Origin: Atopobium sp.
Lineage (GTDB): Bacteria; Actinomycetota; Coriobacteriia; Coriobacteriales; Atopobiaceae
Assembly (NCBI GenBank): GCA_022732885.1
Contig: JAIJTS010000002.1
Location: 70,409-134,408 of the forward strand
Direction of reading: 5' to 3'
Length of the DNA: 64,000 nt
The position numbers were made by a program, and so were the translations under genes. The notes under the pieces are model-generated. The model saw only the letters and a program-made list of their open reading frames with translations, was not told where the DNA came from and did no database searches. Of this stretch, positions 8,388 to 18,326 are shown in pieces (position 1 is the stretch's first letter; each line of letters opens with the position of its first letter).

Positions 8388-10700
8388 TTACATCATGTCG
8401 TACGCATCAACATCTAATGTCATGTTGATACCCACTCTTTTATCAAGCGAAGCAGCACACTCAGAAAGAATTTCTCCCACCTGAGCATCTACGGGAGATT
8501 TTACTAAAATGTGCCTGCGATACTTATCTTTTACCTTTGCTTTTACACAATCAGCGGGACCCAAAATCTCCCATCCTGATTGTGAATCTAACTTTGTATG
8601 CAGTGCCTCTGCCATCTGGTCTGCTACGCGACGAACTCCTTTTTCTGAAGCACCCCAGAAAAGTACATTGGACAAACGCGAGAAAGGCGGATAGACCCCT
8701 TCTCTTCTTTCTTTAAGCTCTTCATCCAAAAACGGACGCCTGTCATGGGTAACTACAGAAGCAATGGCAGGATGAGTTGACCAGTATGACTGAATGATGA
8801 CCTTACCAGGCTTTTCTCCCCTGCCTGCACGTCCAGCAACCTGCTCAAGCAAGTCAAATGTTCTCTCAGCTGCCCTAAAATCTGGCAGCTTAAGCATGGT
8901 ATCAGCGTTGATAACACCAACCAAAGTAACGTCAGGAAAATCAAGGCCCTTTGCAATCATCTGCGTGCCAATAAGCACTGCTCCAGGAGTTGCATCAAAG
9001 AGCTCAAGAAGACGCTGGTGCTCGCCCTTTTTGGCCGTGGTATCAGCGTCCATACGAATGATTGGCGCATCACCACCAAGCAGAAGCTTGAGCTCATCTT
9101 CTACGCGCTGTGTTCCCACTCCGTAAGCTCCCATGTAGCGACTTCCACAGTTTGGACATTTGCTGGAAGGGTTAGGATACGCATGCTGAGACCATTGCCT
9201 ACCACAGCTGTGACAAACTAAAGAATGTGTGCGCTCATGGTACGTAAGAGACGTCGAGCAGTGCGGACATTCAGGCACACAACCACACTCGCGGCACATC
9301 AAAAAGTTTGCAAATCCGCGACGATTAAGGAGTAGAACGCTTTTCTCGCCACGCTCTGTTGTTTCTTGCAAAGCCTCAGCTAGAGCTGACGAGAAGACCG
9401 ATCTGCCTCCGTTTTTGAACTGGGAAGCCATATCAACTACCTGGACCTGCGGGAGCACCGCCACGCCAGGACGCTCGGTCATGGCAACGCGCGTCCAGTT
9501 AGTACCGCGCCAGCTTCCTTGAGCCGTTCGGTATAGGCTTTCAAGCGAGGGCGTTGCAGAACCAAGCACCAGCGCAGCACCGCGAAGACGTGCCATCTGA
9601 GCAGCTACTTCTCTTGCGTGATAGCGAGGAAGCGAATCCTGCTTGTATGAAGCCTCGTGTTCCTCGTCAATGATGTACAGTCCGGGGTTTTGGACGGGCG
9701 CAAATAACGCAGATCGAGCACCTACTACCACACGAGCCCTACCCTGCCTAATTAAATCCCACTGGTCAAAGCGCTCGCCAAGCGAAAGCTTTGAGTGAAG
9801 GACGGCTACCTGTTCACCAAAACGTGAACGGAATCGGCCAACTGTTTGAGCGGTAAGAGAAATCTCTGGGACAAGTACCACAGCACCCTTGCCGGCAGCT
9901 AAGGTCTTCTCGATAGCAGAGAGATATACCTCAGTTTTACCTGAGCCCGTAACGCCATCAATAAGCACAACATCACCCTGAACAGCAGTTTGTGCAGCCT
10001 CGATTGCTTTAAGAGCGGATATCTGACCCTCAGTAAGCTGTTGAGGACGAGGAGCTACGCCACTTGAAAGCGTAGTCCCCAAACCCTCCTGACTTCCACG
10101 GATTTGTCGCTGAGTGCGGACTTCAACTATGCCCTTTTTCTGCAGAGCAGTAACTGCACTACGTGCTCCTGGAATGGTAGCCGAGAGCTCGGATAACCTC
10201 ATGGCTCCTTGTGCGAGTGCCTCAAGCACCGAACGTTGCTTGCTTGCATTTGCCAAAGGCGTAAAGTCAGCTGCCTTTTCTGTCAGCTCAACCCAGCGCT
10301 CGTCAACAGGACCGGACTTCTCGCAAACAAGCTGCCAAGGAGAATCTGCGTCTTTTCTGGTGACTTTAACCTTTTGGCCAGGCGCTAAGAAAGGATGTAA
10401 GGCGTCTGCATAACTGCAGGCATACTCTTTGCTCATCCATTCTGCTACCTGCGCAGACTGATCATCAAATGCTGAATCTGCCAGGACTTGTGTTATTGGG
10501 AGGACGCGTGAAACATCCAAACCTGAAGACACACGGTCTGAGACGCCCACAATGTAGCCAACAACCTGCCTGTGAGAAAACGGCACCAAGACCGTTGTTC
10601 CCACAACCGCAGTCTCTTCCAAAGATTCTGGAATGGCATAGTCAAACGTGCCGGAGAGAGCACGAGTTGGTATGTCTAAAACAACATGTGCAAAAGGCAC
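8388..10700 (-). CDS. priA: Primosomal protein N' (replication restart helicase PriA)
   Basis: This 770-residue protein has the N-terminal 3'-DNA-binding domain (VVLDIPTRALSGTFDYAIP), a Walker A motif GVTGSGKTEVYL at about residue 250, a DEEH Walker B box in YIIDEEHEASYK, and paired zinc clusters (CRECGCVPECPHC and CHSC...CPNC) inserted before the second helicase lobe. PriA reloads the replisome at repaired forks, which fits its place directly after addA (12 nt gap) in a break-repair operon. Its length is normal for the family. One copy of the iterated octamer encodes the GEK in TERGEKSVLLL. Confidence 0.96.
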   Translation of the reverse strand: MPFAHVVLDIPTRALSGTFDYAIPESLEETAVVGTTVLVPFSHRQVVGYIVGVSDRVSSGLDVSRVLPITQVLADSAFDDQSAQVAEWMSKEYACSYADALHPFLAPGQKVKVTRKDADSPWQLVCEKSGPVDERWVELTEKAADFTPLANASKQRSVLEALAQGAMRLSELSATIPGARSAVTALQKKGIVEVRTQRQIRGSQEGLGTTLSSGVAPRPQQLTEGQISALKAIEAAQTAVQGDVVLIDGVTGSGKTEVYLSAIEKTLAAGKGAVVLVPEISLTAQTVGRFRSRFGEQVAVLHSKLSLGERFDQWDLIRQGRARVVVGARSALFAPVQNPGLYIIDEEHEASYKQDSLPRYHAREVAAQMARLRGAALVLGSATPSLESLYRTAQGSWRGTNWTRVAMTERPGVAVLPQVQVVDMASQFKNGGRSVFSSALAEALQETTERGEKSVLLLNRRGFANFLMCRECGCVPECPHCSTSLTYHERTHSLVCHSCGRQWSQHAYPNPSSKCPNCGSRYMGAYGVGTQRVEDELKLLLGGDAPIIRMDADTTAKKGEHQRLLELFDATPGAVLIGTQMIAKGLDFPDVTLVGVINADTMLKLPDFRAAERTFDLLEQVAGRAGRGEKPGKVIIQSYWSTHPAIASVVTHDRRPFLDEELKERREGVYPPFSRLSNVLFWGASEKGVRRVADQMAEALHTKLDSQSGWEILGPADCVKAKVKDKYRRHILVKSPVDAQVGEILSECAASLDKRVGINMTLDVDAYDMM

Positions 10701-10712
10701 GTTCTTGCCTCC

Positions 10713-13700
10713 TTAAAGCCGTGGTTGATGGTTTGCATCAAACGTGTAACGGGCAACGTGTGGCTGACCAGTTTCTTCAACCTCAACACAGACAAATGCA
10801 CACTCAACCTTAGTAAATCCGCGTTGCATCAATACGTAGGCGTAGAAGTTTGCCTGCATCTGATGATGCTCGTAAATCTGAGCAGCGCTGAGGCCCTTAT
10901 CGCCCGTTTTATAGTCAACTACCAGCGCATCTTTGCTTCCCTTATTATAGGCAAGAAGATCGATGGCTCCTTCTACATAGTTTCCGTATTTGGAATCAAC
11001 CTGCAGCGTAAAAGGAGACTCTGCAATAACCACATCATAAGCAAGGGCTTCTTGTCTTATCTCAGAGTTAGCCCACAAATCAAGTGCTTGTTTAACTCTA
11101 GATACCGCACGCTGAGGAACGCTATTCTTCAAGCACAATCTATCAACCGTTCTGTCATCAACCTTAGACTGAGTCTCAACCATAATTTGAGCCAGCTCAT
11201 GGAAGGCTGAACCGAGGCTTGTTGGATCTACTCCATCGTCAGCAAAAGTGCTAGACAACACAACGGAAGTCTCAGATGATGGTTGAAGGTTGTCCGCCTC
11301 ACACTCCTGACGTACCACCTGAGACTGTCCCTCAAGTTTCTGGTTATTCTCGCCCTTAAAGTTCTCTGCCATTTGTTGGTGAGCTGACGAGTAACTAAAG
11401 AAACCTTTTCGCTGATCATACGTAGCTTCTGGTACAACGCTCAACTCAACCTTCTCATAGAGGTCAAACGTTTCTTCAGCTTGAGGGTGTTCCTCTTCAT
11501 TTGGGTTGCTATCAGAAGGTTCAGGCTTGCCGCCAAAAGATTCAACCAACTCTAAACCTTCAACCTGAATTGGCTCGTCCTTCTTGCCAGAACCCTCAAC
11601 CACACGCATACAGCCAGGAAGATTACCGCCATATTCAAACGAATGCTCACCAGCAGAAAGTGGTGGCTTTTCAAACAAAGCATCTGTAATCTTGCGTGTA
11701 TAACGAGGACTAATTCCTTCTTTAGTGAGATCGATGGTTGAAGTAAGAATGACCGCTTCGCGAGCACGTGTCAGCGCAACATACAGACGACGGTTCTGCT
11801 CCTGTTCTTCAGCCTCATTCTCTTGATCCTCTAGGAACATTCTCCACTCAAGAAGGTTCTTGCACTCATCAAGGCTTGTAGGAACTTCATGACAGCTGTC
11901 ATACAATTCCTTGAGTTGTTTAGAACTGCTTGAGAATGCAATCTGATATGAATCGTCTTTTCTGACATTCAGAAATGGTTCACTGCCAGCAGCTACCTTA
12001 GGACCAGATACAGCTCCCACAACAGCGACAACAGGAAATTCCAATCCCTTAGAAGCGTGAATAGTCATAAAAGTGACCGCATTTTGAGTACTGCTATGCA
12101 ATACCTTTGGTGACTCTTTAGCTGTATCGCACCATTGACTAAACGCCTTTGCAACTGAGGCTACGCCAATGCTTAGCTCAATTTGCAAACAATCAATTTG
12201 TTCAAGAGCTGCAAAGATATTTGCAATCTTTGACTGTCCCTCATTACCCATCTTTTGAAGACGAGAAATCCATCCAGCATCAAGGACTACCTTTTTAATA
12301 ACTTCCGAAACTTTTTTGTTTGAGAGGGATCTACGCGCGTCACTCAAAACCTTTAAAACATTTTGAAGCTTTGGACTTATCTCAAAAGGTGGGTTAAACG
12401 AGTTATTTACCAATGACTCTGCAATATCTCTATTGGTAATCCTCTGGCCATTTTCTCCAAAATTAGTACCCAAGAGAAGCAGGTCAGACGCATCAAGACT
12501 AAAAATCTCACTAGAAAGTACAGGAAACAATCCCTCGTATGAATCGTACATATTTGCGAGCGTTTGTAAAAGGCTACCAATCAGATGAACCTCAGGTTGC
12601 TCACCAAACGTTGATGCTCCAGAAACCACGCTTTCAATCCCAAAGCTACGAAGAGCCTCAATATAGGGTTGTGCCTCTTTAACCGATGACATCAAAATTG
12701 CAACATCTTTTGCCTGGATATTCTCGTCTTGCATAAGTGTGTTAACTCTGTCTGCAAGCTGATAAGCAACAAGCTGTTTTCTGGAAACATCATCGCCAGG
12801 CTTAGAGTTTCCCGATTTCACAAATTTTGTGACTTCAAAATAGACGCGTGGCGAATGAGCAATGAACGGAGTTGCAGGTTCTTCTCGCCCAGCAGACAAA
12901 TCCATAAAGTTAGGTATCATGCCATCTGCGCTACAAACCTTGGCAACAAATCGCAAAATCTCATTATGGCTGCGGAAATTATCTACAAGACGAGGTTGTA
13001 AATCTTCTGGAACCTCTGCTTGACGTCTGAAGAACACATCAACGTCAGCTCCGCGGAATCGATAGATTGACTGCTGTGCATCGCCAACCGTTGTGAGATA
13101 TTGAGCATCTTTACCAGAGAGACTCTTGATCATCTGCACTTGCTGCTGATCCGTATCTTGGAACTCATCAACCATTACAAGCTTGAATTTATCTGTGTAA
13201 ACAGCTGCAATCTCTGGATGCTTTTCAAACACCTTTGCTGTTAGGTGTAAAAGGTCATCGTTATCAAGGCCGCCAACAGCAAGTTTCTTCTGTTTAAAGA
13301 GCTTGTAGACCTGCTCTGTAACATCTTTTAAGCACTGGCCCTCAGACGCGTCCTGAATAAGTCCAAATAAAGAGCTACAAACTTTAAGTTGGTACGCAGC
13401 TTCATCTTTTACCATTTTTATTTCTTTTGAGGAACGACCAATCTTGAGTGCTTTTTCAAGCGCCCCCCAAAACGCCTGGTCAAAATTAGTGAGCGAGAAA
13501 ACCAAGTGTTGCTGCAATTTACTTGAAAGCTCAGATTGAACACTTTGTAGCTGCTCTGCTTCATCAGGTTTCTTTTCAGCAATTGCGGCCTTTAGCTCTT
13601 CAAGTGCACCGTATAGATTCTCAAGCTCCGCTTTTAGAACTTCCAGGTCAGAGCTATCCCCTACAAACGAGATAGAATCCATTCCTAGAGGAGATGACTG

Positions 13701-14231
13701 AGCATACGAGATCAGCGTTTCAATACGGGACTTCAGCACATCTCTTTTACCTGCATAAGTAGAGAGAAACTCAGCATAGCTTTCATCTTGAGAAAGCTCT
13801 TTGAGTACTTCTTCAATAGAGATATTGACCAGCTGATTTCTAGTCATGTCGTCAATGATTTCAAACTCAGGATCAAGGCCCAAATCAAGTGCATGAATCT
13901 TTAAGATTCTGCTGCACATACCGTGGATAGTACTAATCCACGCATCATCAACCTGTAACGCAGCGCTATGAAGACCTTCTTTTTCTAAAGCTTCCCTAAC
14001 GCGTTCCTTAATTTCTGTAGCTGCGGCATTGGTAAATGTAATAATCAATGCCTGGTCAAGACTACTCAGGTACGGCTTTCCATCAGCTCCTGAGCCTTCT
14101 TTTAAAGCCCACACAATTCTCTGTGTAAGCGTAAAAGTTTTTCCTGAACCAGCACCTGCTGCAACAAAAAGAGGCTTATCAAGCGTCTTGATGGTCTTCT
14201 CTTGACCAGGCGTATAACGTGTATCAGCCAT
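10713..14231 (-). CDS. addA: ATP-dependent helicase/nuclease subunit A (AddA)
   Basis: This 1172-residue UvrD/Rep-type helicase has a C-terminal RecB-like nuclease. Visible elements are Walker A AAGAGSGKTFTLT (residues 25-37), the DEFQDTD box for Walker B, VGDAQQSIYRFRG, VDNFRSHNEIL, motif IV-VI YVALTRAREAVIL, and the nuclease motif LVVDYKTGD near residue 1120. AddAB resects double-strand breaks until a Chi-type sequence is met. It is 6 nt downstream of addB and 12 nt upstream of priA. An acidic, low-complexity stretch (around residues 900-970) separates the helicase and nuclease parts. Confidence 0.95.
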   Translation of the reverse strand: MADTRYTPGQEKTIKTLDKPLFVAAGAGSGKTFTLTQRIVWALKEGSGADGKPYLSSLDQALIITFTNAAATEIKERVREALEKEGLHSAALQVDDAWISTIHGMCSRILKIHALDLGLDPEFEIIDDMTRNQLVNISIEEVLKELSQDESYAEFLSTYAGKRDVLKSRIETLISYAQSSPLGMDSISFVGDSSDLEVLKAELENLYGALEELKAAIAEKKPDEAEQLQSVQSELSSKLQQHLVFSLTNFDQAFWGALEKALKIGRSSKEIKMVKDEAAYQLKVCSSLFGLIQDASEGQCLKDVTEQVYKLFKQKKLAVGGLDNDDLLHLTAKVFEKHPEIAAVYTDKFKLVMVDEFQDTDQQQVQMIKSLSGKDAQYLTTVGDAQQSIYRFRGADVDVFFRRQAEVPEDLQPRLVDNFRSHNEILRFVAKVCSADGMIPNFMDLSAGREEPATPFIAHSPRVYFEVTKFVKSGNSKPGDDVSRKQLVAYQLADRVNTLMQDENIQAKDVAILMSSVKEAQPYIEALRSFGIESVVSGASTFGEQPEVHLIGSLLQTLANMYDSYEGLFPVLSSEIFSLDASDLLLLGTNFGENGQRITNRDIAESLVNNSFNPPFEISPKLQNVLKVLSDARRSLSNKKVSEVIKKVVLDAGWISRLQKMGNEGQSKIANIFAALEQIDCLQIELSIGVASVAKAFSQWCDTAKESPKVLHSSTQNAVTFMTIHASKGLEFPVVAVVGAVSGPKVAAGSEPFLNVRKDDSYQIAFSSSSKQLKELYDSCHEVPTSLDECKNLLEWRMFLEDQENEAEEQEQNRRLYVALTRAREAVILTSTIDLTKEGISPRYTRKITDALFEKPPLSAGEHSFEYGGNLPGCMRVVEGSGKKDEPIQVEGLELVESFGGKPEPSDSNPNEEEHPQAEETFDLYEKVELSVVPEATYDQRKGFFSYSSAHQQMAENFKGENNQKLEGQSQVVRQECEADNLQPSSETSVVLSSTFADDGVDPTSLGSAFHELAQIMVETQSKVDDRTVDRLCLKNSVPQRAVSRVKQALDLWANSEIRQEALAYDVVIAESPFTLQVDSKYGNYVEGAIDLLAYNKGSKDALVVDYKTGDKGLSAAQIYEHHQMQANFYAYVLMQRGFTKVECAFVCVEVEETGQPHVARYTFDANHQPRL

Positions 14232-14237
14232 AGTAGA

Positions 14238-17200
14238 TTACCTCCTCTTGTCACACAGTTTTACTGGACAATACTTACATGCATCCTTATCGCAAGGATT
14301 GGCTCGGACATCTCCAGAAAGCATAGCTTGAACCTTCTGAGCAATTAAGTTCTCCCAAGCGTCCAAGTAGTCTGCAAACTCTGCAGAATTTTGAGACACA
14401 ACCATGACTGCCTGGTCCCTAAGCTTTTTATCTTCTGGATGCATATTCCAAATATGTTCTGTTGCCGCTTCTGTTGCCATGCCTGCAAGAGCAAATGAAG
14501 GCGTATCTTTTTGCTCTTTGGTACCCAGATAAATTGCAGCAACTGGCTCAAGCTCATACTTGGTGAGCTGTTTTCTCATTATCTGAGCATATATTGCAGA
14601 CTGTACATGCCTTGGCAGAATCTCTTTTGAGAGCTCACTGTCCAGACTTAACTTTGCTGAATAAGCCTTCAAATCTTTTGTGCCCTTGTGCTTATAGTCA
14701 ATAATGAGCGCCTGACCATGAGCGTTTACATCTACGCGATCAATCGAGCCAGTAAACTGAGCTCCTGCATACTCAACGATGTTTTCTTCTCTACCAAAAC
14801 GAAGCTCAAAAAATCTAGGCTGATAGCCAATAAAGTGCGAGGCTTCAAACTCAAGAAGATCCTTGAGGTTCTCTCGAATATTCTCAACCTGTTTTCTTTC
14901 TTGAATGCTATGAGGAATAAGCTCATTTGAAGATGCTCGGTTGATGTTGTTGAACTGCTCATCCCACACCTGAGCAAAACAGGTGTCTAGCACCTGCTTT
15001 GCGTGGTCTAAGTTATCAGATGTAATCCTAGAGCCAGCAACGTCTTGCGAAAGTACGGATTCAACTGCTGAATCAACCTCAGCAACATCGCAACCAAGTG
15101 CTTCTGCTAAAAGTGTTGCATGCGTTAGCTCTAGTACACGATGGATAAAGGTACCCATCTGCATTGGGGCAAACTCAGTGTCTACCTGAGAAATCTTGAT
15201 GCGACGTTGCGTGAACCATTTGTAGGGACACTCAAGATACGTTTCAATCTGAGAAGCAGATAGAAGCGGTAGCCCTTCTCGCGAGACCTCAATAAGACCT
15301 TGCAGCTCCTGCTCAAGAGTCTCCCTAGTCAAATGACGTGGAAGCACCACGATATTTTTGAGTTTAGGATCAATCTCGCCAGACTCGATTGTTGAGAGTT
15401 CTGCAACACGTTCTGGTTCAGCAGCTTGAGGCAACAGATTTACCAGCACCTCTTCTTCTCCGCGCACAAGTCCCGTCTTCTTTGCATGGTCTTTTGGATA
15501 GCATGCTTTGACTTCACTAAGAGCCACCGCATTAAAGACATCTTTTTGCTCGACCTTCTCAAATGCAACGCTGGTAGAAGCAGTTGAAAGCGCCGTATAA
15601 AAATCTCTTTGATACCGTGCAAACTCAGATACCTTTGGCGTTTTACTAGCGTGGCGAACAAACTCTTGCAGCGCACCGTCGGATGCTTTTACACCAAAAT
15701 TCAGCGTATCCATCCCCTGGAAAATGACGGCATCAAACGTATGAGGCTCAAAAGAATGAGCTTGACTTACAGGAGCAATCAGCACCTGAATATCAGAGTT
15801 AATACCATTAGAAACAGACATCATAACTGCCTGATCTTTACAAAGATCAATAAATGATTTGAGTGTCTGATCAGTGAGCTTTAATCCTGCCTCATGCAGT
15901 TCCTGTGCAGAAGAAACGATCTTGTTCATCACCTTAAGCGACTCTTGGTTTTGAAGAGAATCCTCTTCTGATTGGACAGCTTCTGACTGCTCAGCAGATG
16001 TTTCTGTAGCAAGATGTTCAATAATGCGCAGCGCGGCAGAACCAATTCTACCCAGACCAAGACTCTTAATAGTCTCTGCACACAAACGCGAGCTCATAGC
16101 AGCTTTAGATAATGTCTCAAGCACCTTAGTGGCATACAGAGTTCTATTACCACGCCAACTCTTATCCAGCGCCCACGCGCGCTCAACGCTTATGCCAGAA
16201 ATGGGAGAAATCAAATAGTCTGTAAGGGTACGAGGCGGCCACCACGACATATCCCCCATCTGGTGATCAGATGCCTGATAGTCAAGGTTTTTCTCGAGCT
16301 CTGCGCGTTCACTGAGCGTGGCATACGCATCAATTAAGCTAGCAAACGCACGACCCGCAAGCGAGTCTTGAATACGCACCGAGCGCTTATAATGAGCTGC
16401 AATCCCTTTAGCCGCAAGCTTTTGCGAAAGCGCTTCCCAAACCCTTTGAGGGTTTGAGGTGTAGACCGCAAAGCTCTTGCTGCCAGACTCTACACACTGA
16501 GAGATGTATCTGCTGATAGACTCTGCCTCCGCCAGCTGACCCAGCGGCAACAAAAACGTTACTGCACCGCTTGGCGTAACCTCATTACCCTTCTGGGCCC
16601 TAAACACCCTGGCGAGAAGATCGGTGAGCTCCTGACTTTTTGCGGCTGGCGCAAGCTCTGCATCCACACGACAATCGCATCCCGGGCCGCCAATCAACTC
16701 TAGCTGCTGCTCTGCCGCATAACCTGCAGGTCCTTCGGGCACGTAAAGAGAAAACACCACATCACGTTTCTCTGACAACCTACGCACAAATTGAAGACGC
16801 GCCTCCGAAAGATCTTCATCTCGCGAGAAAACCAATGCAGGTCCTTGCGTTGGGATGGACTGCAGTAGGTAATCCAAACACTGACACACCTCAACGTAAG
16901 ATTTTTCTTCAAGCAGCGCCTTGTAGCGCCCTAGTACCTTACAAGCACTTATCTGACCAGCAGAAAGTTGACCGGATTCCATAATCTGATCAAGCTCTGT
17001 AAGATACTCTGGCGCAAGTTTAGACAAAAGCTCCACGGTACCCTTGCCAGCATTCAAAGAACCTAGCTCACCAACAGGCATTCCATCCAAAATCTGCTGG
17101 AAAAATACCTTTCGAAGCGTAGATGAAAGCTGGCGATCAGAAGTTCCGTACAACTTCCATTGATCACGCACCCACTCATCAAAAGTTGAAACATTTACAC

Positions 17201-17372
17201 CAACAGAGAACTCTTGGATAGCTCCAAGCTGTCTCTTTACTAACAAAACTGCATCAGAAGAAGGTACTATGAGCTGAGCAGAACCCCACCGCTCAAGGGA
17301 AGCTCTTAGCTGCTCTTGAACAGAGTTTGATAAGAAAGCACCTGTTTGCTGTTTGTACAGAAGTAAGCCCAT
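14238..17372 (-). CDS. addB: ATP-dependent helicase/nuclease subunit B-like protein (AddB)
   Basis: This 1044-residue protein is the first gene of the operon, with GGAGAGG 6 nt before its ATG. It is identified by position, size and a C-terminal RecB-family nuclease: YLECPYKWF (first iron-sulfur Cys), ALIIDYKHKG (nuclease Asp and Lys) and the terminal triple-Cys CDKDACKYCPVKLC, the 4Fe-4S staple typical of AddB. No clear Walker A motif is evident at the N-terminus (IVPSSDAVLLVKRQLG), so it may be of the RexB type that lacks ATPase activity. It partners AddA in double-strand break processing. Divergent from yaaA. Confidence 0.88.
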   Translation of the reverse strand: MGLLLYKQQTGAFLSNSVQEQLRASLERWGSAQLIVPSSDAVLLVKRQLGAIQEFSVGVNVSTFDEWVRDQWKLYGTSDRQLSSTLRKVFFQQILDGMPVGELGSLNAGKGTVELLSKLAPEYLTELDQIMESGQLSAGQISACKVLGRYKALLEEKSYVEVCQCLDYLLQSIPTQGPALVFSRDEDLSEARLQFVRRLSEKRDVVFSLYVPEGPAGYAAEQQLELIGGPGCDCRVDAELAPAAKSQELTDLLARVFRAQKGNEVTPSGAVTFLLPLGQLAEAESISRYISQCVESGSKSFAVYTSNPQRVWEALSQKLAAKGIAAHYKRSVRIQDSLAGRAFASLIDAYATLSERAELEKNLDYQASDHQMGDMSWWPPRTLTDYLISPISGISVERAWALDKSWRGNRTLYATKVLETLSKAAMSSRLCAETIKSLGLGRIGSAALRIIEHLATETSAEQSEAVQSEEDSLQNQESLKVMNKIVSSAQELHEAGLKLTDQTLKSFIDLCKDQAVMMSVSNGINSDIQVLIAPVSQAHSFEPHTFDAVIFQGMDTLNFGVKASDGALQEFVRHASKTPKVSEFARYQRDFYTALSTASTSVAFEKVEQKDVFNAVALSEVKACYPKDHAKKTGLVRGEEEVLVNLLPQAAEPERVAELSTIESGEIDPKLKNIVVLPRHLTRETLEQELQGLIEVSREGLPLLSASQIETYLECPYKWFTQRRIKISQVDTEFAPMQMGTFIHRVLELTHATLLAEALGCDVAEVDSAVESVLSQDVAGSRITSDNLDHAKQVLDTCFAQVWDEQFNNINRASSNELIPHSIQERKQVENIRENLKDLLEFEASHFIGYQPRFFELRFGREENIVEYAGAQFTGSIDRVDVNAHGQALIIDYKHKGTKDLKAYSAKLSLDSELSKEILPRHVQSAIYAQIMRKQLTKYELEPVAAIYLGTKEQKDTPSFALAGMATEAATEHIWNMHPEDKKLRDQAVMVVSQNSAEFADYLDAWENLIAQKVQAMLSGDVRANPCDKDACKYCPVKLCDKRR

Positions 17373-17405
17373 ACGTCACCTCTCCAATTTTTCTTACTTC
17401 TTAAG

Positions 17406-17435
17406 TTACCACGCACACCGGACATAAATTAGAAT
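17406..17435 (+). promoter_or_regulatory. Putative yaaA promoter
   Basis: TTACCA (17406-17411) and TAGAAT (17430-17435) are separated by 18 nt, about 43 nt before the yaaA ATG. Confidence 0.4.
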
Positions 17436-17478
17436 CAAACTAAACAACAACTAAAAATCCCGTATCAAAAGGATTTTC

Positions 17479-18321
17479 ATGATTATTTTGCTTCCGCCAT
17501 CATCAGGAAAAACCGCGCCCACCTCTGGACCTTCTCTTGTTCTCTCGTCGCTTTTATTTGGCTCTGAACTCACTACCTGCCGAGAAGAACTTATCAAGGA
17601 CTTACACCAGGTATGTTCCCATGCAGACGCGGTTCAAGTGCTTAAAATTGGGCCTAACACTGTCAGTGACATTGCTGACAACCTAGACATCTATGAGGCT
17701 CCAACTACAACTGCGCTCAACCTCTATACTGGCGTGCTTTTTGAGGCTGCAAAATTTAACCAAACACTTGAAAACGCCACGACAGAAAACCCTCAGACAA
17801 CAGCTGCATTACCAGCAGATATTCTCAACTCAGAAATCATGATTTTCTCTGGCCTCTGGGGTGTTGTAAGGCCGCACGACCTTCTCCCCAACTATAGACT
17901 TTCTGCATCAGTTAAGCTGCCTAACATAGGCACCGTTGCAACTTACTGGAAACAGCAGCTCAATCCCCTGTTAAACGCAGCTCTCAAAGATCAGATAGTT
18001 GTGGATTGTCGCTCGGGAGAATACAGAAAGATGTGGACGCCATCGGCAAAGCACCCTTGTGAGCTGTTACAAGTTGTTGTGCAGCGAGAAGACCCGCATA
18101 CGGGAAAGCGTAGTGTTGTATCGCATAATGCCAAACACATGCGCGGCATACTCGCAGGCACTCTTTTTAAACAACGAGCCACAGGAAAGCTTTCTGAAGA
18201 CGTTAGTGCGTCCCAAATTGTTGAAATTGCAAGCAATATTCCAACCGTTATTGACGTTGAAGTGAGCTCGGCAAACGCTTCTGGAGAAGCAACGCTTACG
18301 ATAGTCACTGGTCAAAACTAG
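17479..18321 (+). CDS. yaaA: Peroxide stress protein YaaA (UPF0246/DUF328)
   Basis: This 280-residue protein begins MIILLPPSSGKTAP, the family's conserved PPSxGKT-like start, and contains VDCRSGEYRKMW and VSHNAKHMRGILAG, both diagnostic of the YaaA family. YaaA in E. coli lowers intracellular iron during peroxide stress and binds DNA. It has AAAGGA 5 nt upstream of its ATG. It stands alone, divergent from addB and convergent with the acyltransferase gene (5 nt apart, no obvious terminator between). Confidence 0.9.
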   Translation: MIILLPPSSGKTAPTSGPSLVLSSLLFGSELTTCREELIKDLHQVCSHADAVQVLKIGPNTVSDIADNLDIYEAPTTTALNLYTGVLFEAAKFNQTLENATTENPQTTAALPADILNSEIMIFSGLWGVVRPHDLLPNYRLSASVKLPNIGTVATYWKQQLNPLLNAALKDQIVVDCRSGEYRKMWTPSAKHPCELLQVVVQREDPHTGKRSVVSHNAKHMRGILAGTLFKQRATGKLSEDVSASQIVEIASNIPTVIDVEVSSANASGEATLTIVTGQN

Positions 18322-18326
18322 AAGTC

